A stretch of DNA of 64,000 bases, taken from NCBI GenBank assembly GCA_011800805.1, contig MPNW01000058.1, positions 22,566 to 86,565 on the forward strand. Reading direction: 5' to 3'. A program made the position numbers and the translations under genes. Source of the stretch: Hirudo medicinalis. Taxonomy: Eukaryota; Annelida; Clitellata; Hirudinida; Hirudinidae. A model generated the notes under the pieces. The model was not told where the DNA came from. It saw nothing but the letters and a program-made list of their open reading frames with translations, and did no database searches. How positions within the stretch are numbered: the first letter of the stretch is position 1; each line of letters opens with the position of its first letter. This document shows positions 1 through 11,448 of the stretch, piece by piece.

Positions 1-91
1 ATTTAATGTGCACTAATGTCTGTAGCATTTAACTAATGCACAATGCTATTTTATTGTGGGAATTTTAATGAATTATGGAAACTTAGCCCAC

Positions 92-1177
92 CTTCCCTGG
101 TTCTCCAGGCTCAACTTGAAGAGACACGGATGCTGGAGCACTCCTTGGTAGCTTATATTTATAACCAATCTATTACGTCCATAATAATATTCATATTCAT
201 ATTCATAATTTTCATATTCATAATAATATTCATATTCATATTCATATTCATAATAATATTCATATCAGCAAATTCGATTTAAATGTGTTTTTGAATTAGT
301 TGATTAATTATTATTAATTATTTGATTACTGCTAGTTACTATTAATTCATTGTTATTACTTAATTAATCACTACCAGTTGCTACCGATTAATCACTAATT
401 ATTTTTTTGCTAATTAATTCATTACTACTGGCTGATTAATTATTTTTAATTAATTATTGTTTATAAATTAATATTATTTAACTAATTACTGTTAATTAAT
501 TAATATTAATTACTATTAATTACTGCTATCCTCAATTAATCACCTCAACAATAAAGGGGAATGCCCTGTCTTGACCCAGTTTGGCGATGACCCTTTCTTG
601 AAAAGGGGTCATGTTGAGTTTTTTCTTCCTCACCACGGGGTAGATCTGCTGGTTGCATTTGAACAACTCCTTCCTAAAATCCATCCCTGTTGTCGGAAGA
701 AAGTGGCACATTTTATGAAGGTCGTCGTATTGAAGCACATCGATTAGCAAACACGAGTGCTCTGAAATCCTACAATTCTTTATTTAAAAGGCAAGAATTA
801 ACTTTATTGAACATTTAAACTACAAATCATGTCATCACTGCAATAAAGAGTTATCGAATGCTGGGCAGATTGGCGGATTAGCAGGGAAACGTACCCAGAC
901 TTTCTGCATCATCTCTTCCGTATCTAAAGATTCCTGTCAACGTCAGCATGACGACTTCCACACCTCGTAACTTCTCCTTGTCCACTTCTACAACTCCATC
1001 TGGTCATTGAAATTAGCGTGTAAATATAATTACAACTAGTTCATTATTACGTAATTAAACTATTAATTACTATTGTGTAATTAAACTCGTGCTTAAAAAA
1101 ATCTTTTCAAACTCACCAATAATCTCTACGTGAGTGAAATAGTCGACGAAATCCCTTTGGCCCATGCATATCGTAAC
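92..1177 (-). CDS. Arrestin, N-terminal half (partial)
   Basis: Arrestins bind active, phosphorylated G-protein-coupled receptors and uncouple or internalise them. Four minus-strand exons are visible: 1117-1177, 895-999, 544-686 and 92-151. They encode the arrestin N-domain in order: a GQRDFVDYF strand, then GVVEVDKEKL, then FRYGRDDAESLGMDFRKELF, then the helix ERVIAKLG followed by a PFIVE strand, then a SVSLQVEPGEPGK segment. All junctions are GT-AG and phases agree (for example ESL|GMDFRK). The C-domain lies beyond the left edge. The short first exon with the start codon should lie between 1178 and 3062, but I could not find it. Visual versus beta-arrestin cannot be decided from this half. 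No frameshift or stop is seen, so the gene looks functional. Confidence 0.9.
181..264. repeat. ATTCAT-type microsatellite
   Basis: Imperfect repeats of ATTCAT mixed with ATAATA. It lies in the intron between two arrestin exons. The low-complexity open frame here encodes only I/F runs and is not a gene. Confidence 0.85.
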
Positions 1178-1204
1178 CTGAATGATAATGAAAATAAATT
1201 TGGT

Positions 1205-1275
1205 GATGGTTATGATGATGATGATGATGATGATGATGGTGGTGATGATGATGATGATTATTATTATTATTATCG
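1205..1275. repeat. GAT and TTA trinucleotide microsatellite
   Basis: A GAT run passes into a TTA run directly upstream of the second visible arrestin acceptor. Open frames on both strands here are repeat translations. Confidence 0.85.
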
Positions 1276-2347
1276 TTGCTGTGGTGGATAAGGTGGTGAT
1301 GAACAAGTCTAACCCTTCCACTTGGCGCTGTTTTCTTGATAATTCTGATTTGAACAATAATGCATTCAGTACATTATTTTTTATATTATGTTGATAAATG
1401 CATAAATAAACCTGTTAACATTGTCGGAGGCAGAAATCTTTTGTACTTGCATCGTCCTAAGAATATGTATTGAGTTTCTTCCTCGAGAAAATAACTAAAT
1501 TCGTAATTTAGTCTTTTTGAATAAATTCTAAATCCACTTTTAATTTTGTTCCTATTTTTTTCCGTTTAACATTCTGTACTTCTGAAGAAAGGGTAGAGAA
1601 CCCAGACTAGCTCCTGGCTTTTATTTGGAATCCTCTTCGTCGCTTTAAACGACTTATTTAATAGCAAGTGTAATTATGGTGGAATAATAAGATAATTATT
1701 GATCGCAGTTAAATCACTTTGACGGGCCATTATAAGAACCAGTCAGTACCCGCTTAATTGTGGGCTCCATTTGGCTGACATCGCACCTGTAGTTCTGCTA
1801 AACCTTTCCAGGACTCACCTGAATCGCCCACTTAGCATCTCTGCTTTGCCTCAATATTTGAAAAACAAAATTGTTCGATGTAGCCGAGACGGTTGATGGC
1901 AACTTAGCCAATGCTTCTTACGACAGTCTCTAATATTTAGAGTTACAAGCTAAAAGGTTCTTGAGCGTCAGTAAGTCAAGCATCAAGAAAGCGTTGAAAA
2001 AAGCTGCCCTTGAAATGCTACCAACATCTGAAGTTAGAGAACTTTTTTGTTCCACGAAAGTTGTTGCCAATATGTTTTCTTATTCCTATTATTGCCAATA
2101 CGTATCCGCCAAAACAACACCATTTGCCGTTTTTAGAATTGAAAGATTCCTGCTGTTCACCGACACTCAACAAGATTGAATTTAAAACTTTAAATCAGAA
2201 TTTAAAATTTAGGAACTCGAGAAGCCATTTTTACTGGTATTTTTGCTGTTGGAGCCAAAATGGATCACAATGTTAATAAAAATTATTCAGAACACCTTGA
2301 TTAAAACATCATCATAAAAACAATGCTGCATTTATCAGAAATAAATG

Positions 2348-2383
<36 letters not shown>

Positions 2384-2691
2384 TAATAATAATAATAATA
2401 ATAATAATATAAATGATGTTTGAGCATTTAAAAGATTACTTTAATTTAGTGAGCATTGAGTCTGCACATTAACACATCCTGTACTGCCTGATGATATCAA
2501 ATGACACTGTGGTGCCACAAAATCCACAAAAACTTTGATGACAATGAGAGATTTTACAAAACAAAAAATAAAATAAATAAAATAAATAAAGCACTGAAGG
2601 TTTTAATCTTCAACTTTTCCACACCGATGAATAACGTTTCTGTAAGACTGAAGCTATGTCGATACTTTCAGATGCTTTGATTAATGGATCC

Positions 2692-2895
2692 ACGGATGGA
2701 TGGATGGATGAATGGATGGATGGATGGATGGATGGATGGATGAATGGATGGATGGATGGATGGATGGATGGATGGATGGATGGATGATGGATGGATGGAT
2801 GGATGGATGGATGGATGATGGGTGGATGGATAGATGGATGGATGGATAGATGGATGATGGGTAGATGGATGATGGGTGGATGGACGATAGATGGA
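2692..2895. repeat. ATGG tetranucleotide array
   Basis: About 200 bp of ATGG/GGAT units with occasional unit-length slips, producing a false minus-strand HPSI-rich frame. Confidence 0.95.
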
Positions 2896-3062
2896 TGAAG
2901 TAATAACAAGTTGTTATCTGAAAAACTTAACAACTAGACCTTCATTTAAATCACACGTTTAAAAACAAACATCTCTGTTGTTACTGAACGAACAGATTCA
3001 GTATGAATCATTTACATCGCTATCACGACCGGTCGTCATCGTCATCGTCATCATCATCACCA

Positions 3063-4683
3063 TCACTTGAGGAATTGCTTGATGATGTTGCTAAGGAACC
3101 ATTCCTTCTTGAAGTGGAGATGGTCTCCGTCGTAGGAGAGAAACTTCAGACGACCACTTTCGTTCAGTATCTTCAACCCTAGCAGGTCCTGATGATGATG
3201 ATAATGATTCAACAATAGAAAGTTATTTTGTTTGTGATTGCTTAATTTACTTAATAAGTAGTTGAATAAATGATTTAATGAGTGAGTGGGTGGGTGGCTG
3301 AGTGGGTGGGTGGCTGAGTGGGTGGGTGGCCGAGTTATCGGGCGAACCGTTGGATGTCAGATGGTCAACTGATCGCAAGTTTAGTTATTTCATCACAACT
3401 AATGTTGAGATGCAAATTATTCTATAATTTATGTTGATGATGATGGTGATGATGATGATGATGATGATGATGACGACGACGATGATGATAATGAATAACC
3501 ACCAGCAAGTGATCAGATGATTAGGACAAAGTATCTCCATTGACCTTAATGTAGAGGTAGCTCTCTTCCAACTTGTAAAGATCTTTGACCTGTCCCGGTT
3601 TGTAGTAGCCAAACCACTGAAGTTAAGCCAGAATTCAAAAACAATGAAGTTAATATTACATTCGACAAATACTAGGACAATTTTCAGATTTTCCAAAACG
3701 CAGCGAACGTGGCACGATGGATCGTGTCGGGCCTTCCGTCCGTGCTTGGACCGAGATCCGCTACTCACCTCGCTCTCTTTGGGGATGACGACCGAGTCGT
3801 TGTTGGCCTTCACCAGGATAAAGTTGCTCAAACGAATCATATTCTCTCTGTAAGTAGAGTTGAAACCCTGTAGGACAGAGCACATGATTACCATAAATTA
3901 TGTTAATGAGGGGAGCTCAACTAGCCAATCACCTGCTCCTGGTTGATGTTAGCAAGGAATTTGCTCTTGTGTTTATAAACATCTTCTTGCAAGGGGTCAT
4001 GCCAATACTGGGCTTGGACGACGCTGTGGTCATAAAGATGACTAACGTAATAACCTTAAATGTATTGTGATGTAATGTGATGATGATGATGATGATAGTG
4101 GTGATGGTGGTGATGATGACGATGACGACGATGACAATCTCAGATGTGGTGATTGTGAAAAGGATGGTAGTTTCAACAAGATTTAAGGACAGAAGTATGC
4201 TAATGAGCTCAAACAAATTGCTTCCATACTCACTGGTCTTGAAAATGGCTGAAATAAAACAAAAAACAATCCCTTACCATTCAAACATAATTCATTAAGA
4301 ATTGTGTGTAATATTTAATTTTATTTAATAAATAATATATAATTTAATATTGGATAAATAACTGAGCAGCTAAACGAATAACAATGACTGAAAAATTGGT
4401 TGTAGAAACTCTTGGGAGCAGCTGGGATTTGAACTCCTAATGGAGCTACACCAAAGCAAAAAGCTAGACCTAGACCAATGTCAGATACATAACAATGATT
4501 AATATAATAATAATAATAATATATTTATTTATAGAGCGCCATAAGCGTAAGCGTCATAATAAATTATGATTGACAAATTAGACTAAGCTGATATTCTAAG
4601 AATTATGCTGATATGTTGGATTTTCAAAACTATTACTATTATTGTTGTTATTATTATTATTGTTATTGTTATTGTTATTGTTA

Positions 4684-4740
<57 letters not shown>

Positions 4741-6102
4741 TATTATTACTTACCTCTCGTAGGCACTCTTGGATAATACTTTTCTAATATATTCACAAAC
4801 ATCAGACCATTCTGGTGTGCACTTTGGCAAGCCAAACACACCTGTTTAGAGGTGATTGGCCAATTAAATTGATGCATATAACTACAATATTAACTATTAT
4901 TTCTTAATTAATGAATAAATAAATAAATAAATTATCAATTTAAAAACAACAACCCTGATGTTGGCCTGCCATTGATATCAAATTCTTCACCTTCAAGTGA
5001 GAACACCTCTGGACCAATGCACGTCTGCAATTCAAATGGCCATGGAAACCAACGACGACGACATCATCGTCACAAATTTTTCATTAATTTCCTAATTTTA
5101 ACCATCATTTCTTAACCATTTCATAAGTGCTTTTCAAAGAATAAAAACGACGTTGTAACAATTTCTAATTTCCAAATAATTGATAGCAAAAGTGAAAGCA
5201 ATATTCACAGGAATTGGCTCCCTTGAGAGAATCCAATTGCATTGAAACCATTCTCCAGCTTTGGATCAGCTGAAAGTTCCTGACAAACCATACTAATTTG
5301 GGTGCTGGAATCCTTGAAGAAGCTATTTATTAAGTCCTGAAGAACAAGAACATATAAATAACTGGTAACAAGAACATATTAATGTACTGTGGTATATAGT
5401 GACAGTAATAATGATGAACATCGGTATTCATAAATGTCGTTTGATAAAACTTCACTAGTTATCAACATTCTAATGACCTCGACATCAGTTTTTCCAATCC
5501 TGATGGATTTTACGTAAATGCCAGGAACCTCTTTTTCGATCATTTCAATAATCGGCCCCAAAGAGATGGGCCCTCTGCTGACATCACCTATGTCAAAAAG
5601 AATCTCTCATAAAATGTTGTCAAACAGATATTAAATCAAATTGAACTATTAATGACTTGATTTGTCATCACTGCAAAATTTAACACAACAATAATAACAA
5701 TTTTAAAATAAACCAAGGTTCGTAGATGCAAATTTTTTGGATTGCACAAAACATTTTCTATCTGCCAAAAACTTTTTGGAATGCATGTAAACGCCATGAT
5801 TTGAAGATGATAAAGTTTCATTTGGTTAATAATTAGCTTACTACTATGTTTGCTAAAACTTGTAAGTTCAACAAATTATTTAAAATAGGTTTAGAATGTT
5901 CATTCCGTTATTGTTAAACCTTTTTAAAAGAAAGTCATTCAATTATATATGAAATCATTCATTAGCAAAAATAAAAGATTTTGAAGGCAATACAACAATT
6001 CTAACCCATTCCATGCCATAAAACGACTGGGATTTGAGACGATGTGGATTTTAAAACTAGTAAATGCAGGAACAAAATCACAAAAGCGCTTTCCGCTGTC
6101 AT
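3063..6102 (-). CDS. PPT1: Palmitoyl-protein thioesterase 1
   Basis: Lysosomal/secreted thioesterase that removes fatty acyl groups from cysteines of S-acylated proteins. Nine exons: 6006-6102, 5478-5587, 5209-5336, 4954-5024, 4754-4841, 3933-4023, 3769-3867, 3545-3616, 3063-3188. Lengths sum to 294 codons (293 residues plus stop), close to the 306 of human PPT1. A hydrophobic signal peptide precedes the first strand, PVVLWHGMG. The nucleophile serine sits in GFSQGSQF, the catalytic Asp fits in NNDSVV, and the catalytic His in [19 protein letters not shown] and QYWHDPL are further PPT1 signatures. The start codon at 6102 is chosen because it opens the signal peptide. All junction phases agree, and no defect is seen. 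It is divergent from the HSP70 gene, with about 320 bp between start codons. Confidence 0.95.
3281..3334. repeat. 16-bp tandem repeat, about three units
   Basis: Units resembling GAGTGGGTGGGTGGCT repeated head to tail, just 3' of PPT1 exon 9 inside its last intron. Confidence 0.8.
3432..3492. repeat. GAT microsatellite in PPT1 intron
   Basis: GAT units with GAC interruptions between PPT1 exons 8 and 9. A similar GAT/GAC run lies at about 4077-4137, between exons 5 and 6. Confidence 0.85.
4425..4490 (-). repeat. Possible tRNA-derived SINE remnant
   Basis: On the minus strand a box-B-like GAGTTCAAATCCC follows, about 40 bases downstream, a weak box-A-like GGTCTAGGTCTAGC. The spacing suits a tRNA-like RNA polymerase III promoter. 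No cloverleaf is convincing, so a decayed SINE head is the best guess. Confidence 0.3.
4628..4752. repeat. TTA/TTG microsatellite in PPT1 intron
   Basis: Long TTA run with TTG interruptions, ending right at the donor of PPT1 exon 5. Confidence 0.9.
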
Positions 6103-6421
6103 TTTTGTTGATTGAGAAAAACGAAGCCAAGCAAAGCCAATCACATGAGTTGATGGAAACAGGATGTTTCTAAATGTTGTTTCCAATTAAATGTGAAGAC
6201 TATAATTCTTAGAAGGCAAATTAGGAAGAAAAGTACTACCTCAATTATTTTTAAATTTTCAAAGACAAAATCGTCTTTTTTTTACTTTTTTTAAAAGTTT
6301 ACGGAAAACATAAAGAGACCACGAATATGACGTCGAACGAAACCTTGACAACATACATTTATCTTGAAATCAAAAAGAGGATCGCTCCATAAGGCTCTCT
6401 CACAATCTAAAAACTACAAAT
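6103..6421. promoter_or_regulatory. Shared divergent promoter region, PPT1 / HSP70
   Basis: About 320 bp separate the two divergent start codons, so both promoters (or a bidirectional one) must lie here unless upstream exons exist. A CRE-like TGACGTC lies at 6328-6334. I see no clean array of inverted GAA units, so a strong heat-shock element is not evident. Confidence 0.5.
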
Positions 6422-9117
6422 ATGCCAAAAAGAAAGGCTCCCGGAGTAGGGATCGATCTCGGCACCACTTATTCATGTGTTGGAGTTTTCCAGAACGGAA
6501 AAGTGGAGATCATAGCTAACGATCAAGGCAATAGGACCACTCCAAGTTATGTGGCTTTCACAGAAACGGAACGACTCATCGGCGATGCCGCTAAAAACCA
6601 AGTGGCAATGAATCCTACGAATTCTGTCTTCGATGCCAAGAGATTAATCGGCAGACGTTTTGACGATCCATCCGTGCAATCGGACATGAAATTGTGGCCT
6701 TTTAAAGTAGTTAATGACAGCGGAAAACCTAAGATTCAGGTAGAATATAAAGGAGAAAAGAAGACGTTTTTCCCAGAAGAAATTTCGTCGATGGTTTTGC
6801 TAAAGATGAAGGAGACTGCCGAATCATTTATCGGATCGGTAAATGCATTAAATACTTGCTCATACAAAACTTACTTTCTTAATAGCCGATTATTCATGGC
6901 TTACCGTCCTTATTACCTGAGTCATCTTTTAATAATTTAAAATAAATAATAGGTTTTGAAGGATGTGTCATCTTAGATCATCAAACTCCACAGGCAGTTT
7001 CCGATGCCGTTATAACTGTACCTGCTTATTTCAATGACTCTCAAAGACAAGCGACCAAGGACGCAGGAACGATTGCTGGTCTCAATGTACTCAGGATCAT
7101 CAACGAACCAACAGCTGCTGCCATAGCTTACGGACTCGACAAAAAAAAGAGCAACAAGGAAACGAATGTCCTCATTTTCGACTTGGGCGGAGGAACGTTT
7201 GACGTATCCGTTCTGACCATCGACGGGGGCGTTTTCGAGGTGAAGTCCACCTCGGGTGATACCCACTTGGGAGGGGAGGATTTCGATAGCAGAATGGTCG
7301 AGCACTTCATGCAGGAGTTCAAACGGAAGAACAATAAGGACATCAGCAGCAATAAGCGGGCTCTCAGAAGACTGAGGACGGCATGCGAAAGAGCCAAACG
7401 AACCCTTTCCAGTACGACTCAGGCGAACATCGAAATCGACTCGCTCTTCGACGGCATAGACTTTTATACGACCATCACTAGGCCAGATTCGAAGAACTGA
7501 ATGCCGACCTGTTTAGAAATACTTTGCAGCCTGTTGACAAGGCATTGAAGGATGCTAAAATGGACAAGTCAAATATTGCTGAGATAATTTTAGTTGGAGG
7601 GTCGACCAGGATTCCGAAGATTCAGAAACTCTTGCAGGAATCTTTCCACGGCAGGGAACTCAACAAATCTATAAATCCTGACGAGGCGGTAGCTTATGGT
7701 GCAGGTTTGCTCAGCCAACCATTAATTGCTGGGAAAGTATTTCGTTTTATTGTGTTCAGAAATGATTATTGTATTCATTTGTAAGTATTATTACTATTAC
7801 TAAAACAATTCGTATCAGGTTCTTCCATGTAATGTGATATATTAATTTAATAAAGCTTAGGGCCGTGATTATTTTTCTTAATAAATAAATTCTTTCTGAA
7901 ACCTCCAATGGAGGCCCTCCATGACAAATCTTGAATTGTAGCTGTTCAGGCAGCCATCCTCACAGGAGATCAATCAGATGAAGTACAAGATCTTCTCCTC
8001 CTAGATGTCACTCCACTTTCTCTCGGCATCGAGACTGCAGGTGGTGTCATGGCAAACCTGGTAAAACGCAACACCACCATCCCGACCAAACAAACTCAGA
8101 TCTTCACTACCTACGCAGACAACCAGCCTGGGGTACTGATTCAGGTTTATGAAGGAGAAAGGGTAATGACCAAAGACAACAATCTTTTGGGGAAGTTTGA
8201 ACTCGCTGGAATCCCACCTGCTCCTAGGGGCATACCTCAGATTGAGGTGACCTTTGATATCGATGCCAACGGGATCATGCATGTATCTGCAGTTGATAAG
8301 AGCACAGGCAGAGAGAATAAGATTACTATTACCAACGACAAAGGTTAATTTCTTAATTTGAAAATTGTCACATGCGATTATGAATATTTAAGCTACTTTG
8401 GATTTTAAAAAAGAATTTAAATGCATTACAGAAAAATAGTAGACGAGTTATAGTAGTGTCAATATTTAGCAAAGTGTTTATGATAATATCTTTGAATCCA
8501 ATGAACCGTCTATGGTTTATACCTAAGGACGACTGTCAAAAGATCAGATAGACAAAATGATAAGAGACGCTGAAAAGTATAGGGACGAAGACGAGGCACA
8601 GCAGGAAAGGATTGCGGCCAAGAACCATCTGGAGGGATATGCGTTCAGTTTGAAGACCACGGTTAACGATGAGAGAGTTCAAAGTAAATTCTCAGAAAAA
8701 GACAGAAACACAGTACTTAACAAGTGCAATGATGTTCTCAAATGGCTCGAATCGAATCAGGTTTTCTTTCATTTCATTGAAATAATAAACTAACTGAGAA
8801 GAATTTGGTCTAAGCATGTTGATTATAAGTTCACAAGACAGGTATGCTTAATAAAATACATAATTGTATTATTAGCAGATAAGCTGCAGTTAGGATAAAC
8901 ATGTTCTAATCATTGCCGGTCTACGTTTTGCATTAACGTATCCCATCACAAACTATTCCTTCAGCAAGCAACCACAGGAGAATATGAAGCAAAACAGAAG
9001 GAGTTGGAAAAAGTCTGCATGCCAATAATGGCCAAACTCCATCAAGGAGGAGGTGGAGGTCACCAGAGGGGCTCCAACGGCGGGAAAGCAGGTCCTACAA
9101 TAGAAGAAGTCGATTAG
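6422..9117 (+). CDS. HSPA8: Cytosolic HSP70/HSC70 chaperone
   Basis: ATP-driven cytosolic and nuclear chaperone. Five exons: 6422-6838, 6994-7704, 7942-8343, 8528-8760, 8965-9117. The nucleotide-binding domain begins [13 protein letters not shown] and has the phosphate motif [13 protein letters not shown] and the hinge [15 protein letters not shown]. The substrate-binding domain and lid follow. The protein ends IEEVD, the cytosolic signature that docks TPR co-chaperones. In exon 2, near 7482, one base is missing: the frame stops at 7500 while the next frame continues perfectly. Restoring one base gives 639 codons, about 638 residues against 646 in human HSC70. Four introns are more usual in constitutive HSC70 than in heat-inducible HSP70. 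A pseudogene is possible but unlikely, since all else is intact. Confidence 0.95.
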
Positions 9118-9645
9118 CCTTTTGAAGATTTATTTCGATTTACAAAAATGCTGAACTCCAACCGACGCTTCCTGATTTAATTGCTTAAAAAGTGCAAACC
9201 ATAGTTATTATTAACCTTCTGTTTATTAAATGAATTAGTCACCAAGCACAGCTTTGTAAAGTCTCATTTATTGAGACATCAAAATATAAAAACTAATTGT
9301 TAAATTGATTTAACGAAGAGATGTAGCTTCTCAAATGTAAAGCATTTAAGACAACATGAGCGAACTTACTACAAAAATCTCTGTGAAAGAATAAATAAGT
9401 TGGACCAGTTATTTGTATAAAATGCTATTTATAAATGCTGTAAGCCAGCTTTAGACTTCTAAGCACGTCTAAAGAGTTAAAAGCTCGCTTATGAACAATG
9501 ATTTCTAGTCGTGTTTGAAAGTTGCCGTCGAATATTTCAGCAAAAGTAGGTTTAATGCTTAAATTCTAAAGTCCGAATTGAAATAAAATAAATTCTAAGT
9601 CTTCTTTAGCCTTTCTTTTAATTCTTAGACTGACCTTTCGAAAAC
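9118..9645. other. Intergenic, HSP70 to TRIM-like gene
   Basis: AT-rich, no open frame with coding character. Contains the HSP70 3' flank, with an AATAAA near 9391. Confidence 0.6.
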
Positions 9646-11448
9646 ATGCCTTTCGATGACCAAAAGAGTAAAAAAATGGTAAAAGAGGCAGAAAAATGTT
9701 CCATCTGTTCAGCTGTACTCGGGGACCAAATCTGCCTCCACAGCGAACACCTTAGATTAGATAGAGCTGAATCTACTCCTGCAACTAGCAATGGTGAAAT
9801 CCCTCCAGTACTCGAAAGACCAAACACTCAACCAGATTTGGTATCAAGAACAGATCATACATGTGAAGCTCACTTCATGATCTGCCCGTTGTACTGTCGC
9901 CAGTGTTCGTGTTTTGTCTGCATGAAATGCATCGTATACGATCACAACACCCACGAGATGGACCTAGCACAAAATATTCAAGAAATCCAACAACAAGCCA
10001 TCATCAGGAACAAGCTAATAGACTCATGTAGAAAGGCAAGAATAAATCTAGAAAAACAGGCCACTAGAATAAGAGATGACATTAAAATGCGTGTTAGTCT
10101 CATTAGAGAACTTTTGTGTGAGAAAGAGCTGAGCTTACTGAAAAAGTCGACGATTGTTTCAAAGTTCAGGACCAAACATTGGCCCAATACATGAAGACTT
10201 TGACCCAAGGTTCACTATTCAACTGTACATCGTCGTCATTCGATAAAAATATTTATAAATCTTCAAAACTGAACATGGTTTATTACATTCAAGATATTGA
10301 TCAAATTACAGTGGGCAATTTGGTTGGCCACCTTTTGCAAGGTATTTTGTTGATTTTAAACTTTATTTTGTTCTAATCCATTATAATTATTTTATGTTCC
10401 TTTATCATGATATGTCCAAAATGTATACTTGAAAAGTTTGTAAAGTCTACTTAGTTTTAAAAATCTAGTTTTAGACAACCAATCAATCAAAGAACAACTT
10501 GTTACAATTCCCATTGATGGTGAAGTCAATCCACAAATGTATAATTCACAGATCATTAATAACTCAATGTCTTCCATTTATTTATAAAAGTGAAATGGAA
10601 CCAAATTTGATAATTTAACATCTATTCGTATCATCTAAAATTCACGAAAATTAAAAATTGAAACTGTTTGCACAGCCATCCCTTGCATACACCGAGCATC
10701 AACGAATTTATTCATGGAAGAAGCCTTCAGGGACTTGAAAAGTTTGGCAACAGACGATTCGATGATTTATGTGGCAGGGATTTATCCACAACCGAGAATC
10801 TCCATATTTGAAGAGAAATCGCTCAAAGAGGCAGGAAGAGGCATTACATTTCCTGTGAAGAGCATTTACGACATGGAAGTTGTAGGCAAGACCATTTTTC
10901 TTACTGACCTTTCAACGCCTCAGCTGTATGTTCTGGAACCCAGCGAACAACTTAAAACCATTAAGATAGACTGCGCCAGAGCCACTCTTTCAACCACGGT
11001 AGCTGGAAACGTTCTGGTGACTCAAATCTCAAAACTAACCCATTATTTTCCCAGCGGTACTAAGCTGAAAGAAGAATCTCTTCCATGGAAGCTGATCGAA
11101 CATGCTATTGAAATAAAACAGGATGAATACGTCATCACCGAGTGGAATCATGGCGTCCTCAAGATCAGAGGAAAAGAAATCATAAAGCAATACCGTCCAG
11201 ATAATGAACACGGACAAACGGAACCCTGCTATTTGGCAACAGACGCCTTTCATCGCATCTTTGTCTCCTTATACAAAGCCAAACAGATAGTTCTTCTCGA
11301 CAGTGATTTGGAACGAATAATTTCCATAGATGTGAATGGATGGCCATGGGGTATCTGCGTCAATAAGGCCATGAGTCACCTCTACGTCATCTTCAGAAAC
11401 AACCAGAAGAACCGGAACGGTATTGAAGTATATGATCTCGACTTCTGA
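9646..11448 (+). CDS. TRIM-like protein: B-box, coiled coil, beta-propeller
   Basis: Three exons: 9646-10341, 10475-10519, 10676-11448. Near the N-terminus is a lone CSIC pair, then a B-box-2-like zinc motif (CEAHFMICPLYCRQC, then CMKC and HNTH) at about residues 73-106. A basic coiled coil of about 100 residues follows. The third exon encodes about 250 residues of repeated beta-strand blades (SIYDMEVVGKTIFLTDL, LATDAFHRIFVSLYKAKQI, WPWGICVNKAMSHLYVI), resembling an NHL/six-bladed propeller. This is the TRIM-NHL layout, but without a recognisable RING, so ubiquitin-ligase activity is doubtful. A single-base deletion in an A-run near 10145 breaks exon 1; adding one base gives 505 codons through the stop. 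Exon 2 is only 45 bases and is the least certain part. Confidence 0.78.

Larger units (their letters stand above)
1178..3062. other. Non-coding stretch between arrestin and PPT1 with microsatellites
   Basis: Contains an ATA microsatellite (about 2349-2410) and a long ATGG array. It presumably holds the 5' end of the arrestin gene and the 3' flank of PPT1, but I see no convincing exon. Confidence 0.6.

Noticed and set aside
2610..2933. HPSI-rich open frame
   Set aside because: Translation of the ATGG array.
6103..6421. Heat-shock elements upstream of HSP70
   Set aside because: TTC and GAA triplets occur (for example TTCTTAGAA near 6207), but not as inverted five-base units with two-base spacing, so I do not call an HSE.
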